DNA from: Nematostella vectensis | Taxonomy: Eukaryota; Cnidaria; Anthozoa; Actiniaria; Edwardsiidae | DNA length: 64,000 nucleotides | NCBI RefSeq assembly: GCF_932526225.1 | Contig: NC_064036.1 | Coordinates: 9,741,519-9,805,518 of the forward strand | Reading direction: 5' to 3' | Part shown: positions 1 to 11,300 of the stretch, one piece after another | Numbering within the stretch: position 1 is the first letter of the stretch | How the letters are laid out: every line of letters starts with the position of its first letter | Notes under the pieces: model-generated | Told to the model about the DNA's origin: nothing | The model's input: only the letters and a program-made list of their open reading frames with translations | Databases searched by the model: none | Position numbers and translations under genes: made by a program

Positions 1-956
1 GTCTACCACCGTTGACCGTTGAAAAAAGCCTTTATATTTCAAATCATTTGAAAGCTTCATAAACCTAAATAGCTGTGATGGTAATAGAATAGACGAATAA
101 TTGAAGAAATCCGGCTAGCATGAGTGGGAATAATAATTTTCTAAAAATGGTAGACCGTTACACGGTCCACACCCGCTTTTTTGCACCGCCATGCTAAATT
201 TATAAACACTTGTTGTGATGTACATTAAAAATGAAATGAGACGAGGCTATCATGTTTTCTACAACAGATTAACCGCCTATTTATCGCTTTCTTTAGTCGA
301 TTTGTTATTTATTGTTTAATTGGGAAATACTTATTAGGCGATGATCTTTTTAGTCTCTAAATACTCCGAGGGATGGCTGCTTTTGCAAATGGAGACAATC
401 GACACGATATATAGACAGTCTCTTTTGCAACATCAAATAAATATTATAGTTTACAAAATTATAGTCTGCAAATATCCTAGCGCACCTTCATTTAATTTAA
501 ATTAATTGAATAAAATATTCCAAATAGCGCATAGATATACCAAAAGTATTCTCTGGGGACGTCAACATCTTTACTTCAAGCTCGAATAATTACTAGATTG
601 AAAAACTTTCATTAGGGTATGCAAATAAAGAGAATACATTTTAAGAAATTGATGATAAGCGTGACAAATTCTAATCATTCCTCTTCTGAGACAATCTGTA
701 ACAAAACTAATGGAACACTTTCCCTCCCCTTTGCTCAATGTTGGAGGGCAAATGATCACCTTGCTACTGCTTGTGTTTTGAACTGAAAAATCGCCTCTAA
801 CCAATATTAATCGGGGGGGAGAGGGGTTGGCGGTTGTTCGTATGGGAAGTGTCCCACTTACTTTTGTTGAGGATTGCAGGTTTTGCCCCTGCACCCATAC
901 CCTGTGATCTCAATTTATACCTTTCACTTGACTAAACTGCATTTGACAGCTGGCAG
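1..956. other. No coding exon seen; presumed intron upstream of the dehydrogenase exons
   Basis: This AT-rich stretch lies just upstream of the first recognisable dehydrogenase exon. That exon begins in mid-codon, so at least one exon lies further left. I looked for the glycine-rich nucleotide-binding motif (TGxxxGIG) that should precede it and did not find it here, so I infer it is beyond the window. The 107-residue open frame at 571-894 on the minus strand has low-complexity content and resembles no family I know. Confidence 0.5.
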
Positions 957-3900
957 GTAGAGGGCTTAACATAGTACTTATCAGCCGATCACTGGAAAAG
1001 CTAAAGCAAGTTCAACAACACATTGGTAAGCATTTTTATAAGTTTCAACATTCTAGAAAGTTTTAATCATTTTTTGTTGTTCATGTTGTCTTGTTTACAG
1101 AATCTCAGTTTTATGTGCAGACCAAAATTATTGTAAAGGATTTTGGAGGCAATGCTGAGTTGTACCAAGACCTGGACGAGCAGCTCAGCAATCTGGACAT
1201 TGGTATCTTAGGTAATGTTTTTTTTTTTTATCTTTATACATGTATTCTGAATTACAGGCAAGCCAGAAATCTACTCCAAGTGGTTTTTGTGTGCAGAAAG
1301 GTAACAAAGGTATAATGGAGGGGGGCATTGAAAAACGTTTTTCATCTTTAGCCAGCCGCAAAATCATTGATGGTTATTAGGCTTATTCACTTTATGAGTA
1401 AAGCTAACAATAGAAATGAATGGTGCTGAAGATTGTGCCACAATGTACATGCTTGTGCCCAGTGGGAGAGTGAAAGAGTAAATATCACAGGATTTAAACA
1501 TGGAATTGAATAACTGAAACTAAATGAGAACAGTGATGCTATTACCGTTCCACACACCCTCACCCCCCCTGATAAAACACCATTACCCTTAAATACTAAT
1601 GGTAGTGGTGCAAGTGTCATCAGCTTTTGCAATCACTTCATATCTTTTGTGTATAACCACTAATTCCCTGAAAGAATCTTTGAATCCCTTTCCTCTGCAG
1701 ATTCTTCAGTTTAATTGTACTTATACTGCTTTTAGTGAACAATGTTGGTATGGCCTCTATGATAAACCGGTTTGCTGATTTGAAGATAGAGGTAAGGAAG
1801 ATGATATACCAATATTGCTCATGAATTCCCTGAAAATGTTGTTCCTTTCATGACCCCCGCCCTCATCTGTATGTTACTGCTCTGTAGGATTGCTGGAAAA
1901 TGCTGAATGTCAATGCCCTCTCTGCAGTTATGGTAATTAGTTTGTAATAATGCATCTAAACAAGAAGTTTGTTAAGTAGTTGTTTTTTTGTTTAATTAGC
2001 AAGAATTGGCGACTTTTTGAGACATTCTTGTTTTGATAGATTACAAGTGATTGATCGAGCATTCCACAAATTCCCAATGTGTTCAATGTATTACTGGTGT
2101 CTCAGGACTATTATATTTGTTATTGTTGTAAGACAAGACTGTGAATGCTTGGTGAGCACCTGTGGAATCAAGCATTACAGAATTGAAACTGTACACGCTT
2201 CCTTATATGGACCTTATGGCCCATACTAGGGATTCACACAATGCTTTTTAGTGGCAATTTTTAATGACAATTTTTGACGGTTACTTTTTATATTTGATAG
2301 AAGCTATTGTCTTGATGATGGTCTAATCAGGGGCGTATACAGGATTTTAACAAGTTGCAGTCAAAGCATTCAGAAGCTGAATAAGGGCGTGGTCCCGCAT
2401 TCCCATGAAGATTTCATAGCTCCCGCTTTGGGGTTTGAGATTGGCGTCAATGTGTCAGACTTTTGAGAATATTACATGATCCTCTGTCATCCTCGATCTG
2501 AAATAGGACTTCAGTCGTCGCGTGGCACTGAACCACATAACAATATGTTTGAAATCATCTGTAGACTACCATGATTAAGAAAATTATAGTTTTAATTCTC
2601 ATCATATATATGAAACTACGTACATAAAAATGAATAAGTAAACATTTGATTTTTCCCCTCGTTATGCAAATAAGATCACAATTTTTTTGGGAAGTCCATT
2701 GACTGCAGGCCTAGAGGGTGCGTACGCTCCTGCTAGTGTTGGTCACCATTACCAATTGTCATGGATTATAATTATGTATCCATGCCCATCTGACCAGAGC
2801 ATTTTCCATTTTACCAGATGACTCATATAGTTCTACCAGGCATGCTATCACGGTGAGCAAACATAGTGGATAAATAGAATAGATTCTGGGTATTATTTTG
2901 TGCGAATCATCCCTTTATTATCTTTTCAACATGTATAAGGAAATCGTTTTCTGTCAAAGAGTGACAGCTTACTATTAGCATTTTAATGCTAATAAATTAT
3001 TTGTTAGAAATTACTAATCATTTATCTGTGTTTTTCTGGATTCTGTAGAAATATGGGAGATTAATGCATTTTCAAGTGCCCTTTGACTGTTGGCAGTTGC
3101 CATTTGCAACAAAGACCCATTTAAAAAAACTTAGTCAGTGCAAATGGCAAATGGCGACTGACAAATGACAGGACCCATGGATCCAAAATATTTGCTCCAC
3201 ATTTAAAAAATATATATAAATAAAACTTACGACTTTCCATTAAATATATTTAATACAGTATATGGTTTTGACACTGCTTGAGTTTATTTACCACCTTCAT
3301 TTATACAAATAATTACTACCCAAAAGGACCCTTTCGGTTGTAGAACTGCCATTTGGCCATTGCCATTGTAGACCCAACTTGTATATCAATGTTGTATGTG
3401 TTTGTTTTGAATATTCAAATTTTTCATCATTTCTAGAAATACAAATTTGTCAATTTTATAGGCAGCGAGGAGTGGTTGTCAATGTATCATCCCTTGTTGG
3501 AAGTGATCCGATGCCATTGATGTCTGTCTATTATGCAACTAAGGTCAGCAAAGGCAACACTAACAGATCATATGACTTTTTGGGTGGCAAGCTCACAAGC
3601 GCTCGCCTTTTAGTCGCAAAAGAATATTATTCAGGCCTTAACAATAAGCAAGAAAGTTTCTTTGTCAGTAAGGTCAATTTTTATTTAATGATTTATTTTT
3701 CGTTGTTGTTCTCCACCGTGATGGGCACAGTCGTCATGTAATGGCCACATAGTAATGTCGGCAACAATCTTTCTGTCCAAACATTAGTTAAGGAGGACAC
3801 ACATTATTTTTCACATAAATGGTCACATCCATAACCCCTGTGAAGCTTTGCATTTATTTTGGTGCGCCCAGGGTGCTAATTTCTTATTGGAGGATCTTCA

Positions 3901-4009
3901 CAATATTATCTTTTTAAAGAGGTCGTTATCTTCCACAGTCACATAAATAAATGTGCTGAATCTATAAATGTATGGGTTGATTATATCCTAATTTTATTAT
4001 TACTACTGC

Positions 4010-4103
<94 letters not shown>

Positions 4104-5407
4104 TCAGGCATTCCTAGATTTTTTCAGTAGCTGCCTACATTCCGAATATTCTAGTAAAGGAATATTTGTTCAGGTAGGCAGGACATTTGTTTGAAATTTT
4201 CCTTTCTCGCAGTTATTACTTGCCCAAGATAAAAAAAAGGAACACAACGAGATATGCATTTAATCAATGTGATTCCTACCTTATTTGCTTTGCTGTTATA
4301 AAACATTTTGTTGAAATAGATAATTTTATCTGTTGCGTACGATAGTCGCTAGCCTGCTAGCTATTTTCATTAATTGCTATTAAAAAAGGCTTGTATTTAA
4401 ATAAGAGTGATCCTGTGGGCGCGAATGGATGAGATGCTATGGGTCGGATTGTATTCTTGGCTCAAGTGCCCGGTCTTTACATGCTGTTAAACAAAACTTT
4501 TCCCCAAAAAATGGCAAGCAGGCTATCTTGTCATCCCCCCCCCCCTAACTCTGTCTCCCGGTGCCTTCCCAGTGTGTGAGGCCTGCATTTGTGGCCACTA
4601 AGATGACAGGAATGAGAAACAAGCCTGGTACGGCGCTTACGCCAACAGCTGACCAGTACGTAGAGCAAGCTCTTGGAACTATCGGAGTGGAACAGAGGAC
4701 TAGCGGGTTCTGGAGCCATTCACTTATGGTGCGTACACCAATTAGGCTAGGACGTATAATATCCTATCTAGAAAACGCGAATTGGACTGGAATTGGATTA
4801 ATCTAACCCTCGGTAAAGCTCCTGTTACTTTCCTCCAAGCTCGGGGCTTTAAAATTGCAGTTTCGTTCCAAATACTACGTTTGTAATTGGAGTGAAGCTA
4901 TCCTAGGTCCCGTTTTCTCCAATATATGCGAAAATGTGGTATTGTAAAACTGGTTTTTGCTAGTTTTCTTTGTTGTTGTTGGAGCATGCAAAACAGAGTA
5001 CATGAAAAGTTAAATAAGCGCTAAATATCAGTGCTTTTAAAGGTTTTCCCAGATTAAAACAACAAAAAACAGTTAACCTCCTGCTAGACATTTCCAAATG
5101 GCATGACTAGTCAACTACAGACAAGCTGTATATTAACTTTCAACACAAAGTTGAAGTGGTATTTGACACTGTGAAAACAGAGTAGTTTAGATGACATCTT
5201 TGCTTCGATCTATCCCCTAGAACATTTCATAAGTTCATCCGAATCAGGGCCGGATCTGTTTCTAACCTTAAAATGTTTTTAATATCGCAGGCTTGGGTCA
5301 CCTTTAATATCATCCCTGCCTGGGTTAGGAATAGGATATGGTGGAAACTGTGGTCGACGGCGAGGAAGATGTATATAAGGATGGCCAAGTCAGGCCACCA
5401 ACAGTAA
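957..5407 (+). CDS. Short-chain dehydrogenase/reductase, HSD17B12/HSDL1-like (3' part, nine exons)
   Basis: An NAD(P)(H)-dependent oxidoreductase of the classical SDR family. Nearest relatives by eye are the membrane 17-beta-hydroxysteroid / 3-ketoacyl-CoA reductases (HSD17B12, HSD17B3) and HSDL1. Exons: 957-1025, 1101-1211, 1736-1791, 1888-1932, 2818-2852, 3462-3543, 4108-4173, 4573-4728, 5291-5407. All have AG/GT borders and phases that join into 244 residues plus TAA. Visible motifs are NIVLISRS (after beta-2), DIGILVNNVG (the NNxG motif, split by an intron), VNVSS (catalytic Ser) and YYATK (catalytic Tyr-xxx-Lys). The tail after SGFWSHSLM is Trp/Arg-rich, as in membrane-bound members. The N-terminus with the TGxxxGIG cofactor loop, about 85 residues, is outside the window. 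Ser, Tyr and Lys are all present, so it should be catalytic, unlike vertebrate HSDL1, which is reported to lack the Tyr. Substrate cannot be told from sequence. Confidence 0.88.
3118..3371. mobile_element. MITE-like element (family A) in a dehydrogenase intron
   Basis: This intronic stretch contains inverted blocks (TCAGTGCAAATGGCAAATGG on one side, AACTGCCATTTGGCCATTGC on the other). It also has internal words (GACCCATGGATCC, CCTTTCGGTTGTAGAACTG) that recur at 30985-31174 plus 34008-34150 and at 34654-34966. No coding capacity is seen. I infer a non-autonomous DNA transposon family; the borders are approximate. Confidence 0.6.
4000..4104. repeat. (ATT)n trinucleotide microsatellite
   Basis: An almost perfect run of ATT of about 100 bp. 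It ends directly at the splice acceptor (ATTTCAG) of the dehydrogenase exon that starts at 4108, so the microsatellite takes the place of the usual polypyrimidine tract. Confidence 0.95.
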
Positions 5408-5986
5408 GACCCAGAGAGTCGGGCGTCGGATCACCAGAAAACGTTAGTGCTAATGATTTTAAAGGCGTTGATATGGACACAATCAGTAGTCAAGTTCTAC
5501 AGACAGCATTAGTGCAAATGTTATATGGAAAATAGCCAGCATTCAAAGGCCAATCATTGTTGCTAATAATTTCTAATTATATAGATGAAATTGCATCGCG
5601 TGGTGGTAGTGGTTCTAAGACCGTGAAAGTGTTCGTTTGGTAGCGCACACGCTTGATTAAAATCGCTCAGTTCTTCATGTGGTTACCCGTGGGCGTGGTT
5701 TTTGGACATGGGTTGCAACATACCCGTTTAGGCACACCCGCAAATCATAAAAAAATATGATAAAATCAATTTGAGTAGCTAATCACCCTCATGCACCTTA
5801 GTGCTGAATAACGAGAGCGCAGATTCAGACGTGGTCAAGTTTGAAGTCATGGAAATGCGCCTCAGACAGCCGTCATACAACTCATATCTGACCATGGATC
5901 ACAGCTAAGATCGAAATTGTTTGTTTTGTGGAGGGTGGAAAACCGGAGAAAAACCCTCGGAGCAAAGGCGAGACCAACTAACTCGG

Positions 5987-6092
5987 TGGTGAGAGGCACA
6001 GGCACTACAGAGCGACCGGGAAACCTGTGGTGAGAGGCACAGGCACTACAGAGCGACCGGGAAACCTGTGGTGAGAGGCACAGGCACTACAG
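5987..6092. repeat. 41-bp tandem repeat, about 2.6 copies
   Basis: Units begin TGGTGAGAGGCACAGGCACT and continue with ACAGAGCGACCGGGAAACCT. The copies are nearly identical, so the duplication is recent. No gene overlaps it. Confidence 0.9.
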
Positions 6093-6458
6093 AAGGTCGC
6101 CAACTGGGTAACCTAGGCTCAAGCCCGTGTTGACATTTACAGGTCTCCCGTAATCTTCATTAAAATTATCGTTTTGTATTATTTGTTATTGTTATCCAAT
6201 ATGAGCGATATGAATTATTTTGTTCCGATATTGCACGGTATTACAAGGTGTTACCTGAATGTTCTTGATATTCTTCTTTTTCATTCCCCTTAAGAACAAG
6301 CCCCCAGAGATGTGTTCTCCCCCAGAGACGTTCTTTTCGGGTCAACACGTGAAACAGACAAAATTATCTTCATCTCCTTAGTCTGATAGGAAAATTAACA
6401 TTTGATTTAGTGAATGGCTGGGTTTTCCTAGAAGGAAACCGAATGTAAACTCATTTAG

Positions 6459-7190
6459 GGAGCGTTCATTATTTATCGGGGGAGGGCTATTTGGGGGGAC
6501 ACGATTTTTTAAACTCGGATTTGAGGGAGGGCCTAGATTTTTTAACCAAGATTTGGGGGAGGACCATATTTTTTGAACAGGTATATTTTGATAAACTTCC
6601 GGACCTCATGAAATTCAACATTTATTCCTGGGGATTCCTGGGATCTATTCCTGAAGATGAGGGTGATGAGAGTGATGAGGGTAAAATAGCCGTTACAGAC
6701 ATGCTGGTGACAACACGTTCTGGAAGAACGTGTCTTACTTGAAAAGCTATGCCGCTATACAAAGACCCATTAAAGTTGTTGGATAGACGTTAGATCGGGA
6801 TTTATATTTGCAATTATTTGTTGAGTCCTGGCACATCCCATCGTCATGGAAAACGTCACCCATCTTCCCCCCCCCCCCCCCCCCCCCCCTTTACCCCTTT
6901 CTCCCCCATCAGTAGACAGCCTCTCCCTGAGGCCACTTGAAGTTTGAACTTTAGGAATCTTGTGACTCGAGTCGCGCAAGAACAAGGGGTCAGTTAAAAC
7001 GCCTGCAATAAGGAAGCAGTCGGGGGGGGGGGGGGGGGAGAGAAAGGGTTACTATTTTGAAATTTTTTTCAGCTCAAAAATTGCGACCCTCCCCCAAATC
7101 GAAGGTAAAAAAATACCGACCCTCCCCCAAAAGAGTGACCAAAAAATATGACCCTCCCCCTAACTAAACAAAAGGTTTAATTTTTATCCG
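6459..7190. mobile_element. Inverted-repeat element with G/C-run arms (MITE-like)
   Basis: The left arm (6459-6580) carries several copies of a module like TTTGGGGGAGGACCATATTTT. The right arm (7065-7170) carries the same module in reverse complement (CCCTCCCCCAAA... repeated). Between them are a run of about 24 C near 6867-6890 and a run of about 17 G near 7022-7038, also in opposite sense. The left edge reads GGGAGCGTTCATTATTTATC. The overall hairpin layout suggests a non-autonomous element; no transposase is present. Confidence 0.55.
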
Positions 7191-8366
7191 TTAACGTTTG
7201 AATCTGATATTATGACCCTTTGCTCTAAAACTCCTTTGTTTTGAACTCACTCTAAGGCAGAACACCAACAAATAGGACCCTTGGTTATCAATGAAAGGTT
7301 TTAGAGTTCAGAAGAAAGCCCCCCTTGATTTGTTACGGATATCCCGTACGCTTTTATGGGTCTCAACAGTGCCATACAAAAAAGTACATGTATTGCTCGT
7401 CAAAAAGCATGTTCTTTTTTATCTTATGGATATTTTTATGTATTTCTTTGCTAAGATATTGATCGACGGATAGAATATTGATTAACAACATAAAAGTAAG
7501 AAAGTTTCACATAACAAGATATAATAACTAACTTGTATTCAAGCCTGTAGCCAGAAATCAAAATTTTACCGAGGCAAAGCTAGCCACTGGATAATAAATT
7601 CAGAAAAAGCATCAAAATTTTATCAATCACATCCTCAAAGAAACTTCCAGTAAACACACTGCTTTCAATATTTTGAAATATTTTTGTTACCCTGCTAGCA
7701 GAGGCCCTTTCTCTTGTTTTCTCTCTTTTTATGTGTTGTTGCTAGTGTTCGCGGTTTCGTATGTCGCTTGAAAACCCAGAGACGCGAATCGGCAAGTAAA
7801 CTGCTATGCGAGAGATACAGGGGAAAGCTCTGCTAGCGTCTTTTTCCGTTAAAAATCATCGAAGATGTGTTACGTAATCGACCGGAAGTAAACTGGTGAC
7901 AATACGGCTTTAATAAAAAAGCTAGCCATTTTTGGTAATTGATAGTCATCGGAGTTCCCGGAAGCACGCGATTTCCCAGAAATCAGAAACTGGAGCGAGC
8001 GGATGCTAAATTTCAAAGTTTACATCATTGGCGGTTTTGGAAGTGGGTTTCATAGTTCATTAACCAATGAACCAACCAGAAAGGCCTGTTTATAGTCGCA
8101 AATTTGCAGGCCCTTGGAATAATCTATTCTGATTTTTTTAAGCTTTGGTCACCATTCTCTGCGCCGTATTGAAAGTGGACTCAAACTAGAAATCAATTTG
8201 AACGCTTGATGTTTTTATTGTTTGTTGTGTCACATCTCGTTGTTGTGTTAGCACTGAACAGCACGAGTTCGTGGAAATCTGTAGAAGAAGGAAGCCCGCC
8301 TTGACACGAATCCTGAATCTGCCTGACAGTATACTCAGAGGCGACTTGGAACCTTTCGTGGAATCC

Positions 8367-11300
8367 ATGGCGTTTGCTTGGCAGTGCTTGCTTGTTCGTG
8401 TTAGTGTTTTGCTGTTAGGTCACGCTCAAGGAAGAGCGGACAATCCGGGTAAGTACCGTTTCGTACTGCTGTATCGGTTATCGGTTGAGCTCCCTGAAAC
8501 AAAAGACCCTTTTTGCTTAGACTCCAAAACAAAGTCCAAAACACGGCCGTTTGTGTATATTCTTTAAAGCCTGCGTACGTAAATCTATCAGCTATAAAAA
8601 TTGAAGCTTCTGCCTTGATTATAATAAGCGTTGGTTGCACGAGAAGACCGACAAAACCCGTTTGGTGTTGCCTTTTAGATACAAGCTTCCCAGACTCTCC
8701 TCAGTAAAGAAGGGAAGAACTTGGAATATTTTAGCTATATTTTATGAGAGGGTTTCGTGATATTATATCGCTTTATTTGGTGACTTGTGTGACTATTGCT
8801 GTACCATTTTGAGTACGATGAAATCTAGGCATAGAGGAAATTATTAAAATAAGCGATATTTTTTTTGAGAACTGGACGGTAGTTTATATATCATTCTTCG
8901 AAACTGCGTCACATGAAAAACAAGGATACTACGGAAACTAATTGACAAACAGGAACACAGACTTGGATCGAGTATTCGCTGAGTTAGATGGTATATGCTA
9001 AAAGAGAATCTACAAGAGAAGTTCTAAAGACACAAATAGACATTCGCTATTCCATGCGGCCTTTGTTCGCTCTATGCGCCCAGTATGCCCCTCAAACCGT
9101 GGCGTCCCTCGCAGTTTTGTTTAGAGTAAAATGCTTTCACAAGGGTTTAGTTTGATGATTCTTTGATATATCTTATTTTTTACTTTAAAAATTAAATAAA
9201 TTTTTTTAAATAAAATTATTGTTTGTGAGTTTGTGGGCGGTTGCCTGGCCTCGGGGTGGTAAATTGATGCCTTTGACTTGTGTTTCCAAGAAATGCGAAT
9301 TTTAAAAAGAAATTATCTCGTAAAGGAGGGTGGGTGGTTACACTTTCAGAGAATCTCTGCCGATCCTTTACGATTCTTGTTGGAGTTGTAAAGGAAAAAG
9401 AAAGAATATGCGAATTCCGCAAATTAAGGAACACTGGATATTTAAGGTCGCAATTGGAAAGTGAAGTTTCTTTGCTAATATTTCTTTAAAATCAAGTTGT
9501 AAAATTATAAATAAAAGAGCTCCCTTGATAGCCCGCTTCTCGTGGGATTTCGGTGGACCCCCCTTAAATAATTTTGTTTTGAAGACCGTCGTTTTCTTTA
9601 GGTAAAAAAGTATAGTAGTTATTTTTACATAAGCGACCCGCGGTTTACTATAGTATATGCTTATCAACATTTCTGTTCTACCATTTGGTTATAATCTCTG
9701 TAAATTAAATCATTGTCCTATCCATGTAGCCAGAAATAATTCAAGGCCTTTGAAAAGTCGCTTTCACCGAGATGAAACGATCATGACCGAGAAGGGAAGC
9801 ACCGCGGTTCGTGACCGGTAGTGGAATGACTAAAATTATACAACTTATTCTGGTCTAATCAAAAACGTCCCCGATTTTATCATAAATTTCACTTTACGCA
9901 TATTTTTAGTCAAATCAAAAGGTTTAAAAGAACGCTTTAATTTTCTGGATACGGACTGCGGCAAGTGGCTCGTTTCGCTGCATACATGCTGTAAGGCGCT
10001 AATTGTAACATGTGGACTCGAAGCAGGGTCCTGACAAATGCCCTAGGATACCCGATCTAGGATGAGAAACCCATGCGAAATATTCCCAACTCTGAACAGC
10101 TAGTTTTTCCAAAAATAACGACTTATATAACCTATGTGTAACCTAGGGAGTTAAATCGAAACTAAAGTTTTGCCATCTCTTTGCAGCACCTTCATGGTAA
10201 ACTCGCAACTTAAAGTAAATGACGTGAAAAGCGTATTAGATGATTTAGAAATCTTTTCAAAAATCAACAGAAATCTCATAACTATGGTTTTGCAAATTCT
10301 TTTCAGCTCCTTTATGGTAAAATGGCAACTTCAATGTAAAGTAAATGTGAAATAAAGTATATCGCTAAGAAGTCTTTTCCTAAGCTTTTATTTTGGGCTA
10401 ACGAATACGTGAGTCAAGCACAGCAAAAGACGCTTTATTCATCGTCACTCTCACGCTCATAGACAAAACGAAAAGGACGAATACAAGATGGATATAAGAG
10501 CTATGGGGCTTCATTTTTTTCAGAAACTATTTTTTGGACAAAGCCTTTGACATTTATAGAAATAATCAATTCAATCGAATGCAAACTCAAACCGGGATTC
10601 GATTCGTCTTTTGCTGGGATAGAAAGCAGTTAGGCATACATACGAACCCGAAATCATGCGTTGCTACGGCGCTTTTGTTGAAAACTTGTCTTTTGTCTTC
10701 TCAGATGGCACACAATTGGTCGTTTCTCGTAAGAGTGTTGTGGCTGGTACAAATACCACTCTGCGAGTTAATTGCTCGATTTTCGGGAGAGCTTTGAGAG
10801 CTGAAAACCTTTCGTGGACGAGACTTGGTCAGGACGTTGGCGTCATGTCGAGGCAACTTAGTGACGTCACCCTTCAACTTGTGATCCCGGATGCAAAAGT
10901 GAGAAATAGCGGGAAATACCGCTGCACAGCAAGAACTGGGGTCACATTAATCAGCAAAGATGTCGATATTACCATTGCAGGTTGGTTTCGATGTCTTTTT
11001 GTTTCTTATTTAGATAACTGTGAACGACTACAGTCTGCGAAATACATTCTTCGAATGTGAGGGGAAAAAACGAAGCAACAGGATAGCATCATTTTCCTTT
11101 TTTTTTTAGATCCACCTGGAAGACCAAGAAACATCCGCTTTCAATCTTTAAACTGGAAAATATGCTTTAACTGGACTGCGGCATCTTCTTTGCTCCCAGT
11201 TAAATACAAATGTAGATACCGCTGCATCTTTAATTGCGGGCTCGAAGATAGTGATGACGTAGTTGACGGCTGGCACGAAACGTGTCAGTCTTCCCAGCAT

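Larger units (their letters stand above)
5408..8366. other. Intergenic region between dehydrogenase and receptor genes
   Basis: No convincing gene is seen. It holds a 41-bp triplication (5987-6092) and an inverted, G/C-run-rich element (6459-7190). The part from about 8180 to 8366 precedes the receptor start codon and probably holds its promoter and 5' UTR; I could not pick out a TATA box. Confidence 0.6.

Noticed and set aside
1091..1315. A 74-codon open frame beginning at an ATG in the dehydrogenase region
   Set aside because: Only its part up to 1211 is a true exon, entered by splicing at 1101; the rest is intron.
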